From Semisulcospira habei (Eukaryota > Mollusca > Gastropoda > Semisulcospiridae): a DNA stretch of 64,000 bases. The translations under genes were made by a program, and so were the position numbers. Under the pieces are notes generated by a model. It was not told the origin of the DNA and did not search any database. It saw nothing but the letters and a program-made list of their open reading frames with translations. Below are positions 1 through 10,639 of this stretch, piece by piece (position 1 is the stretch's first letter; each line of letters begins with the position of its first letter). The stretch is from assembly GCA_036245525.1 (NCBI GenBank), contig BTPG01000005.1, forward strand, positions 124,191,558 to 124,255,557, read 5' to 3'.

Positions 1-118
1 GGAGCCACCCACCGCAGCCAGGGCGAGAAACCCGGCCAGCCTGAAGAAGGTGGAAGGAAGAGGCGGGTACACCTTAGACGGTGTGGCTGTGAGCGACGCA
101 GGAACTGCAGTGCCCGGA

Positions 119-982
119 CTAACTGCAGTGCCCGGACTGGGTCCTGTTGACGCGACCCGTGGGGTCGGTCGTCCCTCTGAACGGACGTACGGTCAACGTC
201 TGGGGTGCCGCTGAGGGAGGCCGGCTCTTGGCCTGAAGGACGGGTCGGTGAGAAGCTGCACTGATCCAAAGGCTCGAACTGCCAAATGCGGGGCGTACCA
301 AGTGCGCATGAAGCTCACTCACGCGGAAGCTGCGGCGAGCGCCAGGAGGAACACGTTTCCGGGTCAGGACGGTGCACCGTGCCAAGGGCAGGGGTTCGAA
401 GCGGTCCGTATTTAGCCACATCAGTGCCCAGGTGAGGTCCCACCGAGGTAAGAGGGAACAGGAGACAGGACATCTGAGTTCAAAGGAGCCAATAGGTCCG
501 AAGGTCTTTGCCAGGGCCGGATCCGAAGGACCAGGTGGCGGTAAGTGTGTGCGATCATGGCGAGGAAACCCTTGGCGGTAATAGGCGCTAACCCTTGGTC
601 GTCAAGAGCCAAATGAGGAATTCCGCCAGAAGGGGGTGGTGAGACTCGTGGGGGCGGGAGCCACAGGCGGCGCACCACGACTGGAAGACCCTCCACTTGC
701 CTTCGCACACATTCCTGATAGACAGCCTGCGGGCTGCTGCCATCGCCGCGTCCAAGAACCTCTAGCGGCGAGGGCTTGCTGGACAACGTCCAGGCGTAAG
801 GAAGGAGGCGCTCCGGGCACGGGAGGCGGGTCCGTAGCTAGAGCAAGCCGATCCGTGGTCCAGCTCTTGGTCCAATTGAAGGGGGTAACCAGGAAGAGAA
901 CTGCGGGGCAATCCAGAAGTTTCCACAGGATCTTCGGCACCAGACCCGATGGGGGGTAGGCAACAATATCAGTCTGTCCCAA
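119..982 (-). pseudogene. DIRS tyrosine recombinase remnant (copy A)
   Basis: Minus-strand frames match the recombinase of copy B in pieces: a WLN..RFEPLPLA stretch and an R-containing RVSELHAH box (the first catalytic Arg box of phage-integrase-type enzymes) near 300-420, and upstream helical-domain pieces between 420 and 980. The frames are interrupted several times, and the HxxR and catalytic Tyr part would lie before base 1. In DIRS elements this enzyme integrates a circular DNA form without making target duplications. This copy cannot make an enzyme as it stands. Confidence 0.65.
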
Positions 983-1105
983 GGAAGGAGAGCATGTCTA
1001 CCATCCAGGTGAGAGGATCCAGAACTAGAGAGGCAAACAGCGGGGGCTGGATGTTCCATCTGGCGGGAAACAGGTCGACTAGCGGCGTCTCCCATCGCGA
1101 GCAGA

Positions 1106-2254
1106 TCAGGCGAAGGATGTCTGGGCACAGGGGCCACTCCGGGAAGTGGCGGGCTCGAAGAGCAATGCCCAGGTCCTTGCACCAGAGAAGGAAAGGTAAG
1201 GAGGATGCACCGGGAGGGCGAACGAGTGCCCCTTGGTTCTGTAAAAAGGTCGCCACTGTCGAGTTGTCTGGTAGATGAGGACCCCCTGGTTGGTCAGAGT
1301 CTCTGGCCAGGCGTTGAGGGCCATCCCAACTGCTATAACTCCCAGTTGATGTGACTGTCTGCGAAGTCCTAAGGCCACAGGTCCGAGGAAAAGTCCGGTA
1401 ACAGTTGTGCGCCCCAGCCGGGCTGGTTTGCGTCGGTGTAGAGAGACCACCGGGGCGGAGGGGAGCACAGGGGCACGCCCGCCGCCAACCACGCGATCCG
1501 CCCACCTCCGAGGTGGGGGGCGGGAAGGCGGGGTAAGCAGAACCAGATCCGTCAGGGCGCCAAGAAGGGGCGCCAGGGTAGGAGGAGGTGTAGCTGTCGC
1601 GGCGAGCCTTCTCACTTTGTTTCCTTTAGCGCCGGCCGAAGGAGAACGTGTCTGCTGCCGCGCCGAGCAGTCCCAAAAGCTGAAGCCAGACACTGGCCTT
1701 GAAGGAGACCCCTAACTCCAACCGCCGAGCGAATTCGGCGATCTTTTGCCGCCGAGCCAAGGGCAGGCGGAACAGGTTGAAGGCGGTCAGGAATACCGTC
1801 CCTACGTGCAGTAACGGCGCGAAAGGGTGAGATCGGATTTGCCCGGGTTGACTAAAAACCTGAGGCGGCGAAGGAGAGAACGCTGGGCGCCTCTGTCCTC
1901 TTTGAGAGTCGCGGCGACTAGGTTGCGCAGCAGCAAGTCATCCAGGTAGTGAGGGACGGATTCAGCAACCGTTGGCAGAAGCTGGCCATCACAGAGTCGA
2001 GGATCCGCCAGAAGACCCAAGGACTGATGTAGAGGCCGAAGGGGAGGGCTCGGAACTGGTAGACGATCCCACCAAGGCAACGTAGGTACCGGCGCGAAGA
2101 CGGATGAATCGGCGCGTGAAGAAGGTGTCTGAAGATCGGTGCCGATAGCGAAGTCCATCAGCCGGACGAGAGGAGAAACTGGCCGTCTCCATCCGAGAGG
2201 GCGGCGCCTAAAGGTGACTTGTATAGCGCCGACAGGTCGAAGACTGGGCCACAA
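1106..2254 (-). pseudogene. DIRS reverse transcriptase/RNase H remnant (copy A)
   Basis: A HYLDDLLLRN stretch, the RT active-site YxDD motif, is read at about 1951-1922 on the minus strand, followed by a thumb-like LVNPGKSDL segment, both close to copies B and D. Upstream palm motifs are scrambled across frames between 1950 and 2600. Downstream, 1100-1700 holds the connection/RNase H part in pieces. This is a decayed pol gene; no single frame spans it. Confidence 0.6.
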
Positions 2255-2867
2255 GCCCCCCTGGACCAGGGACGAAAAGGAGGCGGTTGTAAAACGCCGG
2301 CGAGTCGCGTCGGGAGACCACTCCTGTCGCTGTATTGTCGAGAAAGGACGTGATTCCTCGACACAGAGCTACTGCCTGAGAAAGGTCGACTTTTTGAGAT
2401 GATCCAGGGGTCGTCTGGGAACAGCAATCTCCTATGGTCGCTGTAGAAGGCCAGCCGCTCGCCGACCAGAGACCCAAGAACTGCCGACGATGGCGGAGAA
2501 GGGGCAAAGTCAGCGGGCCCGAGCGAAGTGAGACGCAGCGGGGGCGGAGGCAGAAAGGGGCCACAGGTCTTTGGTAGATCCTTACAGTCTGCCACGTCTC
2601 ACCAAAAAGAGGGAAATGCTGAGAGGCGCTTAGCGCAGCTGCCTCTTCACCGTCTAGAGGAGATACGTGCAAGCCAAAGGCACGAACCACGCGGCCAAAG
2701 GTCACAGTAGGCGGAAGCCGCGAAAGGGTTGGTTGAGGTATCTGCGAAAAAAGATCCTCGGCGCCGAAGAGTCCTGGCGAAGCCGGGCCGAGAAAGCATC
2801 GACGAGATCCCGGAAACCGTGTGGCTGAGGGAGAGACTTGCGACCTTAGCCTGCCGCTGCGCAACAA
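2208..2867 (-). pseudogene. Gag to RT linker remnant (copy A)
   Basis: A minus-strand open stretch of 219 codons contains FGETWQTV, which is shared with the Gag-like protein of copy B (LLFGETWQTVKDAN), and then runs into out-of-frame RT N-terminal sequence. The frame switches relative to copy B, so the open stretch is a mosaic of Gag and pol frames and not an intact gene. Confidence 0.45.
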
Positions 2868-3439
2868 TCCTGGCGGACGCCTGTCTCTACAGAGGAGGCG
2901 AAGGTGGACATAAGTCAGGAGGGAGGAAGTTGGCGAACAGACGGGAGGCCTCTTCCCAGCATGAACCGTCTGTGAGCTGAGCGAAGGGCCGAAATCCTAA
3001 CGAGGAAGAGGCCGACGAACCAGCTGAGAAGCGGGCGGGAGAGCCAGAGGGCGAATCCCGCAAGAAGATGGCTGAAGCCGAATCCGCTGGATGCAGGCTA
3101 GTATGTCAGGGTCAACCGTCCGCCTATCAAGCAAAGCCGCAAGGAGGGGCGACCGGCACCGAGAGCGCGGGACTGCCAAAGGCGACTGGCGCGGGTGAGC
3201 ACGAAGGATAGGCGGAGCCGCCTGCGAAGCCTGCACGGCAGAGCGTCGCGAGGAAGGAGGGACTGCGGCCAAGGTGAAGATTGCTCTGTAAGCCCCCGAC
3301 TCGAGGAAGTGCGAGGGGAGGGAGGGCTACTAGAGAAGCGAACAGCGAGCGGAACGACGAGGGGAACGCGAGAGCCGGGACCGCGCTCCGAATGTAATTT
3401 AAGAGGGGAGGCGGTAGGGGAACCCCGGCACCCCCAACC

Positions 3440-3990
3440 TGCTCGCCGCGAATCCACACCTGTGAGTAGATGTCCGAGTCACCCCGGGCCCGCCTGGAAA
3501 GTTCGGGGCGGGGCGGGGGGGGGGGGGGGGGGGGGGGGGAGGGGCGGAACAGAAAAGTGTCACGCCAAGCCCGCTCAGAAAAAGCGGAGCGGGGAGGGGA
3601 CAATTTGGGGGCGCGCGATTCCGCACCTGTGAGTAAATGCCTGATTCACACAGGGCCCGCTTGGAAAGATCAGGGCAGGGGGGGGGGGGGGGGGGGAGGG
3701 GGGACAGAAAGTGTCACACCAAGCCCGCTCAGGAAAAGCGGAGCGGGGAGGGGACAAATTGGGGCACACAAAACCGCACCTGTGAGCAAAGGTCTGAGTC
3801 GCACCGGGCCCGCCTGGAAAGATCGGGGCGGGGAGGGGGTGGGGGGACAGAAAGTGTCACACCAAGCCCGCTCAGTAAAAGCGGAGCGGGGAGGGGACAA
3901 AATTGGGGCTCGCGACCCCCACTCCGAAGCCTCGGAGCGTGGGGGACACGTGTAAGAGTCACACCAGGCCCGCCTGGTCGAAACGGGGTG
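3440..3990. repeat. G-rich tandem repeat, about four units of 140-175 bp
   Basis: Units begin with CACCTGTGAGTA-like sequence at about 3458, 3634 and 3776, with a degenerate unit near 3940. Each continues through GGGCCCGCCTGGAAAG, a long G run (3515-3539, 3678-3696, 3830-3846) and GTGTCACACCAAGCCCGCTC. The array lies in the Gag region of copy A and makes proline- or glycine-rich open frames that I do not regard as genes. A further 30-base G run is at 4196-4225. Confidence 0.8.
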
Positions 3991-4195
3991 GGGGGTGGAT
4001 GAAAACGTAGGTAAAACCTCTACAGGCCTCTGGTCAAGCATGGAAGCTGCGGAGCATGAGGGAGAGCCTCTATGCCTACTTCTTTTCTCTTTTTGTACGT
4101 TAGCGCAAGTCACGCCGTGCCCACCCGGAAGAAACGGAGCTGGAGGGCGTGGACGAACGCTCAGCTCGCCCGACCCGCTCGGCCGAAACAGAGCA

Positions 4196-4226
<31 letters not shown>

Positions 4227-4299
4227 GCAAAATAAAGGAGCTCAAGCCACGCAAGCATGGGGAGCACGACTCTGAAACTCGCCTGCCCTGCTGAGAAGA

Positions 4300-4623
4300 C
4301 TCGGAGCGGGGAGGGAGTTTCTGGACGCCGGAGCGAAGTGGGGCCCGAGGAGCCGACGGAGCGACGCCATCCTGCGGAGAAGTCCGGGGAGCCTGTCGAG
4401 ACCAGGAAGGAAGGACACGTCTGTCGAAATCCCACATCTGAGACCACCGGTCCTCACTCCCGTCGGCACACACGTCACACATCCTGTCAGAAGAGCAGTC
4501 TGAGCACGGCCGGCAGACGACGAGGGCGTCCGAGGGCCACAGAAAAACCTCACACAGGAGGCAAGCCTTCGAACAGAAGCCGCCAAAGCGTTCGTTGCAC
4601 ACTGTCCGCAGGAAGGAACACAC
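4300..4623 (-). pseudogene. Cys-rich N-terminal Gag-like segment (copy A)
   Basis: The minus-strand frame from 4623 has a dense cysteine pattern (FCSKACLLC, CRPCSDC, CDVCADG) followed by WSQMWDFDRR. Copy D has the corresponding CRKCKGFQWP and WSQLWDFYRQ at 58434-58620, so the Cys cluster is a shared feature of these elements and resembles paired zinc-binding CxxC knuckles. The frame then runs into the G-rich tandem array, so the gene is disrupted. The function of this N-terminal cluster is not known to me. Confidence 0.5.
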
Positions 4624-4779
4624 TTAAGCTCCGAACTCACACCACGAGGCACAAAGCCACGCGTAAAGTCACAAGCCGAACCCAAGGCCGCAGCCAAGGC
4701 CGAAGTTCACTGAAGCCAAACCGGTCGAGCTAAGAGTGAAACTGAGGTGACTTCGCCACACGCATGCCGGGATAGGTTG

Positions 4780-4925
4780 GTAAGGGTTGGCCAACCGGGC
4801 TCCTATACTTGGATCCCCGGTGTCTCCTCCCCAGTTGTGTAGGGGACACAACTTTGGGCTGAAATCGCTAGGCTATAGAGTGTATTCCATATAGTAATGC
4901 CATCGGTAATGTATTTTGAAAAAAC
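4780..4925 (-). repeat. 5' terminal repeat of DIRS copy A
   Basis: On the minus strand the end reads TTTTTTCAAAATACATTACC followed by GATGGCATTAC, then a stretch with a short hairpin (GTTGTGTCCCCTACACAAC). The layout matches the terminal repeats of copies B, C and E (CATTACCGATG near the tip and a GTTGTG...CACAAC hairpin about 60 bases in). Confidence 0.65.
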
Positions 4926-4929
4926 AAAC

Positions 4930-5300
4930 TCAAGCACGTCATGACAGTTACAGGCATGAAGCCAGCGTCTGGCACAGCAACATCTACCAACGAAAAGGCG
5001 ACAGGCTGCAGGCACGTGGGGCCCTGCCAAGCTAAGGCAAGCATACGACGCACTATGTACAACAAAAGTCAAGCATGTCATAACATGTACAGGCATGAAG
5101 CAAGTGTCCGGCACACACCATTTACCAACGTAATGGCGCCAGGGCATGGGCACGAGGGGCCCCGCCAAGCTAAGCGAGTAATGCATGCATAACATATCCC
5201 GCAAAATCATACAAGGAACAAGCCAGCAGTTAAGCGCCAATCTTGCCACACCAATCAGCTGAAAGGTGAGTGAGCGCGGGCAAATGGGGTCCCGCCAAGC
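4930..5300. repeat. Degenerate tandem repeat in the DIRS leader
   Basis: Three related units carry the core GGGGCCCTGCCAAGCTAAGG (5018, 5156 and 5287 regions), and two also share AGGCATGAAGC plus a GGCACA box about 50-60 bases upstream, giving a spacing of roughly 130 bp. Not present in the matching leader of copy B. Confidence 0.55.
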
Positions 5301-5697
5301 TAAGGGGAGATTTTTGGCGCGCAAAGTTACAGCGAAGATGAAGACTGTCTTCGTTCCTGCTCGAACCGGCGCCCAGGCCGGGAGCCGGCCGAAGGCCAAC
5401 CCAGCTACCTTACCTTTCCGCCGGAGCGGGAACGGGGGAAGAAACGTCCATAACACCCACGGCACGAACGAGGGCGAAGCTCACAGTGCAGCCCAATAAC
5501 CCAAGATGCAGGAGAGGGCAGCAGCTAACGATGAGGGGACCACAGACCCACACAGGGCACAGGTAGGGCCGACGAAGAAGAAGCCAAGAAGAAGCCAAGA
5601 GTCCGGAAGACCGGCGAACCAGTCGAAAAGTTTCAAAGTCCGTAGGCTAGAGCAAACACGTCCGAATGGTGTGAGCCTAAGTAGCATGACTGGTTAG

Positions 5698-5872
5698 TCA
5701 CCACGTGACTCGGAACCGGATGGGCAGGAACGGGAGACAACTCTCGGCCCCTCTGGGGGTTCCCCGAGTGCCTCCCGGGTTGTGTGGTAACACAACGGGT
5801 TCTTAGGCTAGAATTGAGTAAGTAGTTGACACTTCCAATAAGTCATGTCATCGGTAATGTTTTTGAAGAAAC
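5698..5872 (-). repeat. Terminal repeat of DIRS copy E
   Basis: Nearly the same sequence as 50300-50460 and the reverse complement of 45072-45250: TCACGTGGTGACT, GAGGCACTCGGGG, GTTGTGTTACCACACAAC hairpin and CATTACCGATGACATGAC at the tip. Confidence 0.8.
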
Positions 5873-6110
5873 AAATACCATAGTGACCACCAAAACAGTC
5901 AAAGTAACAGTTAAACACAATAGGTGTAGGTGTGCTGGACTGTTGGCATGAAGACGGCAATGGGAGGTTTCACATGAAAAGTACCATATTATTTACAGAA
6001 CCTTAATCTGAATAAAGAATCTGCCTCTCACAAGAACAGTTCTGTAAAGAAAACAAATTCCGAGATAATTCAAAATATTAGAAAATTAATTATGAGAAAT
6101 GCACATTTAC
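5873..6110. other. Non-coding, no feature seen
   Basis: AT-rich intron-like sequence downstream of exon B; no repeat family or splice site recognised. Confidence 0.5.
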
Positions 6111-6295
6111 CTTTCTTTTCAAAGTAATACTTTGAACATTTCTCCCGGTGACGCCGCCACTTCTGGGCCGACCATTCACTGCATTGCTCCCATTTCTCTC
6201 TGCGCCAGTTTTCACGATGCTGCTCCGCCGCCTGCCTGGTCTTGGGCTTTGGTGTAGATCTGGCCAGGGGCTGGGTTAGCATCTTCTTTTTCTCT
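6111..6295 (-). CDS. Internal exon B of an unidentified Lys/Arg/Glu-rich protein
   Basis: The minus strand shows an acceptor ending ATTCAG at 6296-6298, an open stretch coding for a very charged helical segment (EKKKMLTQPLARSTPKPK, then repeats of W..EKWEQ and KWRRHREK) and a donor G|GTAAATG at 6110. The exon begins in the phase left by exon A (AG then A makes Arg), so the two exons join without a break. Trp/Arg/Glu-rich imperfect repeats recall proteins built from repeated RxxYR-type helices, but I do not recognise a named family. First and last exons were not found. Confidence 0.6.
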
Positions 6296-6515
6296 CTGAA
6301 TAAAAATAATGTTGATGGAATTGAAGAGATTAAACACTGGGAACCCATCACGCACAGAAAAGTTCAGATGGATGATCAATAAAAATGGTAGAAATGTATT
6401 TACATTTTTTACGAATCACACCCAGAGTAGGTCTCCTAAACAAAGTCACAACAGTATAAAAATAAATTATCTATGGGAATATGTTACAAGCATGTTAATC
6501 GGAACCAACACATAC

Positions 6516-6741
6516 CTGTATCTCTGTGCGCGTAGCCTGTCCTGCTCACGTTTGCGCAGTATCTCTTCCTCTGTCCGAGGGCATTGTCTGTTTCGAGAAC
6601 TTCGTTCTTTATTTTTCTGCCTCTCAGCTTCACCATGGGAGGGGTCACGCTTAATGGACATGCAATATTCCTGGCATCTTTCAGCGTTCATTTTAACTTT
6701 AGTGGTTATTTCTTTCTCTGGAGAATCAAGTTGACGAAGAC
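6516..6741 (-). CDS. Internal exon A of an unidentified Lys/Arg/Glu-rich protein
   Basis: The acceptor TTTTCAG lies just right of 6741 and the donor CAG|GTATGTG just left of 6516. The frame encodes LRQLDSPEKEITTKVKMNAE, then ERCQEYCMSIKRDP and repeated charged helical pieces ending RAQRYR. The ERCxEYxxxIKxDP element is a recurrent pattern of poorly characterised invertebrate proteins, sometimes found in multicopy families; I infer no function. An ATG occurs inside the exon, but the open frame and acceptor upstream of it argue that this is an internal exon. Confidence 0.6.
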
Positions 6742-7619
6742 CTGAAAAGGATTTTCCGCTGGTTAGAACACCACTTTTGGCAATTTTTTTTAATCTTCAT
6801 GATATTAAACTCAATAACTAAAACAAGATATCATAAATCGCACGTTAACTATTGCTATGTTTTGGCATAAACAAAGCGTCATCGAGCGTGATGAAGGACA
6901 TGAAGCCACTTCATGTCCACACGCCATCTATCACGGTCGACTGTAAAGTAGTCGATTCATCTGCCATTATCACCTCAGGTCACAAACAAAGAGGTATAAT
7001 GAAACCCACGTTTGAAAATAAACAAGTAGTTTAACCCGATCTGAGAATCCTCATCAAAATTTTAAAACAACGACCGTCTATCAGTTGAACGTGACGTGGG
7101 ACATGACAAGAATTAGTCGACCGTGATTTGGGACATGACCAATTTCTATTGAAAAAGTCGTCCACATCTCAAAAAAAAAAGTCGCTTTAAAACAAACCTT
7201 TGAGAGTATCGCTGAGTAGTTTCGACCACACACTCATCGTTCACTTACACATAAAATTATATAAAATGTACGCGCTTAGAGGTACCGAACAAATGGAAAC
7301 ATGCACACAAATGTACACAATAGCAACGTAAGGTCGTACGTGATAAGGAAAAGTTATGGGACATGAAACAATTTTGCTTACCTTCTCTGCGTCGTGGCGC
7401 CATTTCCAATGAATGATAGCACTGCGGCTAATCACGTGACCAAATATGACCTCCGAACAAAGTTGCAGGTATGAAACGAACTCCGCATAAATAAAAATCG
7501 GCAAATAGTCAAACGGGATAAACGGACATGAAATCGAAAGCTTACCACAAAAAGTAAAAAATACGGAAACCCCAAGGGCTGGTACAATAAGATGTTTTAA
7601 ACGGACATGGGGATGTACT
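6742..7619. other. Intron/intergenic sequence with small inverted repeats
   Basis: No gene seen. Contains a perfect 9-bp-arm inverted repeat GGACATGAA/TTCATGTCC at about 6896-6918 and several loose copies of GGGACATGA- or GGACATGAAA-type words (7100, 7130, 7360, 7530). Confidence 0.5.
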
Positions 7620-7905
7620 AAATGCAGCTTAGTGGATAAGACACTGCGCTGGCAGTCGTAAGATCCCAGGTTTGAATCTCCTGGTGGGCAGAAATGGGAT
7701 GTGGACTGTACCTCATTCCCATCGAGTCAAATTTACGTACAGACTCGGTTTACGGTGCCTGTCTCGCCTTCGTGTGTACAGCATGCATAATCATCAAGTG
7801 CGCACGTTAAAAATCTCATTACCACTATTCAAAAAGAGAAGGCCCAGTAGGGCCGGTGGAATGGAAACAGAAATATATAACATGCACCGAAGTTAATAGC
7901 AGGGT
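7620..7905 (+). mobile_element. tRNA-headed SINE
   Basis: The head has pol III promoter-like boxes: an A box in GCTTAGTGGATAAGACACTG and a B box in GGTTTGAATCT about 45 bases on. The body continues with GTGCGCACGTTAAAAATC and ends in AAGAGAAGGCCCAGTAGGGCC. This is the usual layout of a tRNA-derived SINE. A reversed piece of the same 3' body (GGGCCTTCTCTTTTTGAACA) occurs at 10345-10370. It is not a functional tRNA gene. Confidence 0.65.
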
Positions 7906-7971
7906 GGAGGTTTGCACATAAAGTAGCGCTTAGTAGCAGCAGGCTTTCAAAGCTCCAGCTTCCATCCCTGC

Positions 7972-8150
7972 GGTTGGTTGGTTAGTTCAGGTTTAACATC
8001 CACAGCACCGAGGTGATCATGGACGGCCCTGACGGGCGGGTTATGGGGGACAGGGAAATCTATTGCCTATGGAGTACGACCTGAACACTGATCAACTCAG
8101 GCGCACTCCAACTGTGCCACTTTGATTTATCAGGACCTTTCAACGGACAT
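7972..8150 (-). mobile_element. SINE body fragment, same family as 38160-38453
   Basis: About 150 bases match the plus-strand reading of 38157-38330 (ACGGCCCTGACGGGCGGGTT, CTATTGCCTATGGAGTACGA). The orientation is minus, since the conserved 3' end (GTTAAAC...CTAACCAACC) lies at the left. The tRNA-like head is missing, so the copy is 5'-truncated. Confidence 0.7.
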
Positions 8151-8980
8151 GCTATCCCTGCGGCGCCTTGAGCATCATTAAATAGATGGATATGTGCGCG
8201 TCAGAGACACCATACCATACCACACCAAATATGTATGCAAATGAGGTTTATTAAAAAGTTGGAACAACTAGGCCATGCTTGGGTGTGTGCGTAAGTCGGA
8301 GTGCACACGGTGTTCTGGACATGGCCCATCACGCTCGACTAACCGTTTTTTCGGGATCAAATAAAAACTCCAAAATGTGTTTTTTTTCAAATAAAACTGT
8401 GTAAAATAGACGCTAAACACTCCATAGAAGTGTTGCATAAGAATAGGAAAGGACTTTCTATGTAATTTTGAAAAATATACATGTGCATAATATCAAGATT
8501 GTTGGGTCTCACTTAGGGCTTTACCTGCCTGCGGCAAGTATGTGAATTTTTTTAAATTTTATTTGCTTTTTACTAACTTAAAAGTGTGCAACTAACGTAT
8601 GTATATTTACATGCAGTTTTCTTGAAATAGGATATAAAACACATCATGTTTGACTTTCATTTATATTTTACTTTGCACTAGAAAAATGGCAACCCGTCCG
8701 TTTCCACCTTCTGTCACTGGCTCATATGTTCATAGAAAGTCAGTTGACATACGTTAGAAACTGCTTTTTTTGTCACATTCACTTGAAATTTTGCATAATT
8801 AAGCTAGCTTGACGAAAGACATTGGATGCATTCGTTGGCTAGCCTTGTACACAGCCAACTTTTTCAATTAATTTTTTTAAATAAAAAAATAAATAACCTT
8901 GACTTCTGAAGAAAATCAGTGATGGTGATGTAAAGCAGCAACTTCTTCACCACCCAGTCAATGACACAATACGATGTAAT
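8151..8980. other. Non-coding, no feature seen
   Basis: AT-rich sequence without recognisable exon, repeat or RNA. Confidence 0.45.
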
Positions 8981-9006
8981 TCTCTCTCTCTCACACACAC
9001 ACACGC
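8981..9006. repeat. (TC)n(AC)n microsatellite
   Basis: Runs of TC followed by AC dinucleotides; no other feature. Confidence 0.85.
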
Positions 9007-9455
9007 ATCAACGCACCATCAAAAGAGCATGTGCGTGTACATTAGTATATCATGTATTCAGAAAGAGTCAACCTCACAAAAATTATAGCAAGACTGAAAC
9101 TGTACCGTGAAATCTTAGGTTTTTCACCATTTGTCTCAACTCTAGAAGTGAAACTCATATCAAGTGGAATTCCACACTGTTCATATGCCTCAGTTCTACT
9201 ATATGATGATGAGCTTGTCCATGGGCAGATCATGTTGCTGGCCTCATGACTCCATCCTTTGGTTTTTAGGTCAATGCCACCTGAGATTAAAGCTGAATGA
9301 AGGCACCTGTGCATATAGCTAGATCCGTACTGTTCACGGTATGCACAACTGGGTTAACCTATAGTCTCAACCCATTCCCATTGTGTCCCAGGTACAAAAT
9401 ACGCACATTTTGGAGTTGTCCTCCGAGGAATGCATTACAATTAAAGAGACAGATG

Positions 9456-9585
9456 AATCATGATAGTTCAAGGGTGGTGCCAGAATAGCTTGGCACCTGT
9501 GGGTGCCAAGCTATCCTGGCACCCCCTTGAACTATCATGGTCAATCTATATTTTGCTGTGGTGTCGGGACTGAATGAGTTAAATA
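9456..9585. mobile_element. Hairpin MITE, one end only
   Basis: Contains the long inverted repeat shared by this family (CATGATAGTTCAAGGGTG ... GCCAAGCTATCCTGGCAC ... TTGAACTATCATGG) and the right terminal TGAATGAGTTAA. The left TTAACTCATTC end is not recognisable. Confidence 0.65.
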
Positions 9586-9763
9586 TTATTTCACTAGAAC
9601 TGTATGGGAGCAATCAAGAAACCCCCAAAATGATTTTATGGTATGGCTAAAAAAAAACACCATTCTGCCTTTCTATTTAAACCTCTGTATGAAAAAAAAA
9701 GAAAAGAGTTTGCCTCTGAACTTCAATGTTTTGGTTGCAAATTCTACATCATAAAATACTTAC

Positions 9764-9848
9764 TGGTACTTTGGTGATTTGAAATGTAGATGGCATCTTC
9801 AACAGCTTCTTTGCTGAACAGAGCATCGACATCACCATAAAACGTAAC
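9764..9848 (-). CDS. AGPAT5: Exon 2 of AGPAT5-like acyltransferase (NHQST block)
   Basis: An 85-bp exon on the minus strand lies between acceptor TTGCAG and donor A|GTAAGT. It encodes VTFYGDVDALFSKEAVEDAI followed by YISNHQST, the start of the NHxxxxD acyltransferase signature of the PlsC/LPLAT family; the Asp would come from the next exon. NHQST followed by VDW is characteristic of the AGPAT5/lysocardiolipin-acyltransferase branch. The exon starts in phase 0, matching the end of exon 1, and ends after one base of a codon. Exon 3 was not found to the left within the window, where introns are filled with repeats. The enzyme would transfer acyl chains to lysophosphatidate or related lysophospholipids at ER or mitochondrial membranes. 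Confidence 0.72.
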
Positions 9849-10329
9849 CTGCAACATGTGTGCAAAAAAATGATGCCAGGAACTGCCAGGAATATTATAG
9901 CTCTATATCAAATTTAGGCTATAAAATAATTTGTTTAACCTTTTTAGCCCCCTGGGTGCTTTTCCCAAATTTTGAAAGGGTTACTGAATGACTATGTACC
10001 AGTTGCAGGAGGTGGATTAACCATGATAATCCAAGGGTAGTGCCAAGCTAATCTGGTAATAATGACATTGATAAGAATGCCTCACCTCCAATGTAAATAA
10101 AACGTTCGGCTGGAGGCGGAGTACATATTCATAACTTTCAACTTCATGTCTAAGAAACAGGAACTGAAGAAGTCAAGAATGGGAGCTATAGCTCTCCCAC
10201 CATGTGTCTGCCAACCAACTTCAACATACTGAAGCCTGTTTTCAATATTACATAATGAAGATTATTATCACTATAAGTTTAATATCAGGATGATGTGTAT
10301 AATGTGGTTTACAGTGATCTGTTTTCGAA

Positions 10330-10400
10330 ACCACTGGCGCTAATGGGCCTTCTCTTTTTGAACAGTGGAAATGGAATTTCTAATGAGCACACTAGTAATT
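10330..10400 (-). mobile_element. SINE 3' body fragment
   Basis: GGGCCTTCTCTTTTTGAACAGTGG is the reverse complement of the 3' body of the SINE at 7620-7905. Short fragment only. Confidence 0.5.
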
Positions 10401-10639
10401 AAATGCATACTGTACATAAACAAAGGCACCATCATCCAAGCCTCAACAATTTTCTGATTCTCCACCTACACATTCCAACCCACTTGGGGGTTAAAAGCAG
10501 GAAGTTCACATTATGAGCACACATCACTTCTGAATTTCAATGTTTTGATTGCAAATATTACAGCAAGACAATGACTTGCTGGTACCCTGGTCTTGGAAAT
10601 GTAGATCAATCGTACTTAATCATGGCACCTTCCACTGCG

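Larger units (their letters stand above)
1..4925 (-). mobile_element. DIRS-type retrotransposon copy A, truncated by the window edge
   Basis: Read on the minus strand from its 5' terminal repeat near 4925, this element carries Cys-rich Gag-like sequence, RT remnants and a tyrosine recombinase remnant running off the window start. The order Gag, RT/RNase H, YR and the terminal CATTACCGATG motif match copies B, C and D in the same window. All coding frames are broken by stops and frameshifts, so this is a decayed copy. It ends against the 5' part of another copy (E), which suggests insertion into E. The left end and the 3' inverted repeat lie outside the window. Confidence 0.75.
4926..5872 (-). 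mobile_element. 5' part of DIRS copy E, interrupted by copy A
   Basis: The minus strand from 5872 starts GTTTCTTCAAAAACATTACC and stays nearly identical to the left terminal repeat and leader of copy B (45072-45560), through the hairpin GTTGTG/CACAAC and the segment ending GTTCCCGCTCCGGCGGA. Only terminal repeat plus leader remains on this side of copy A; the rest would lie beyond copy A, outside the window. No intact coding frame. Confidence 0.7.

Noticed and set aside
3127..4447. Open frames with poly-Pro or poly-Gly tracts
   Set aside because: They result from the G runs of the tandem array in copy A; frames do not match Gag of other copies.
7620..7700. A tRNA gene on the plus strand
   Set aside because: A and B boxes are followed by a SINE body; no closed acceptor stem was seen.
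8930..8975. AGPAT5 exon 3 candidate (GACTGGGTGG on minus)
   Set aside because: No acceptor immediately upstream and the following residues do not resemble the acyltransferase family.
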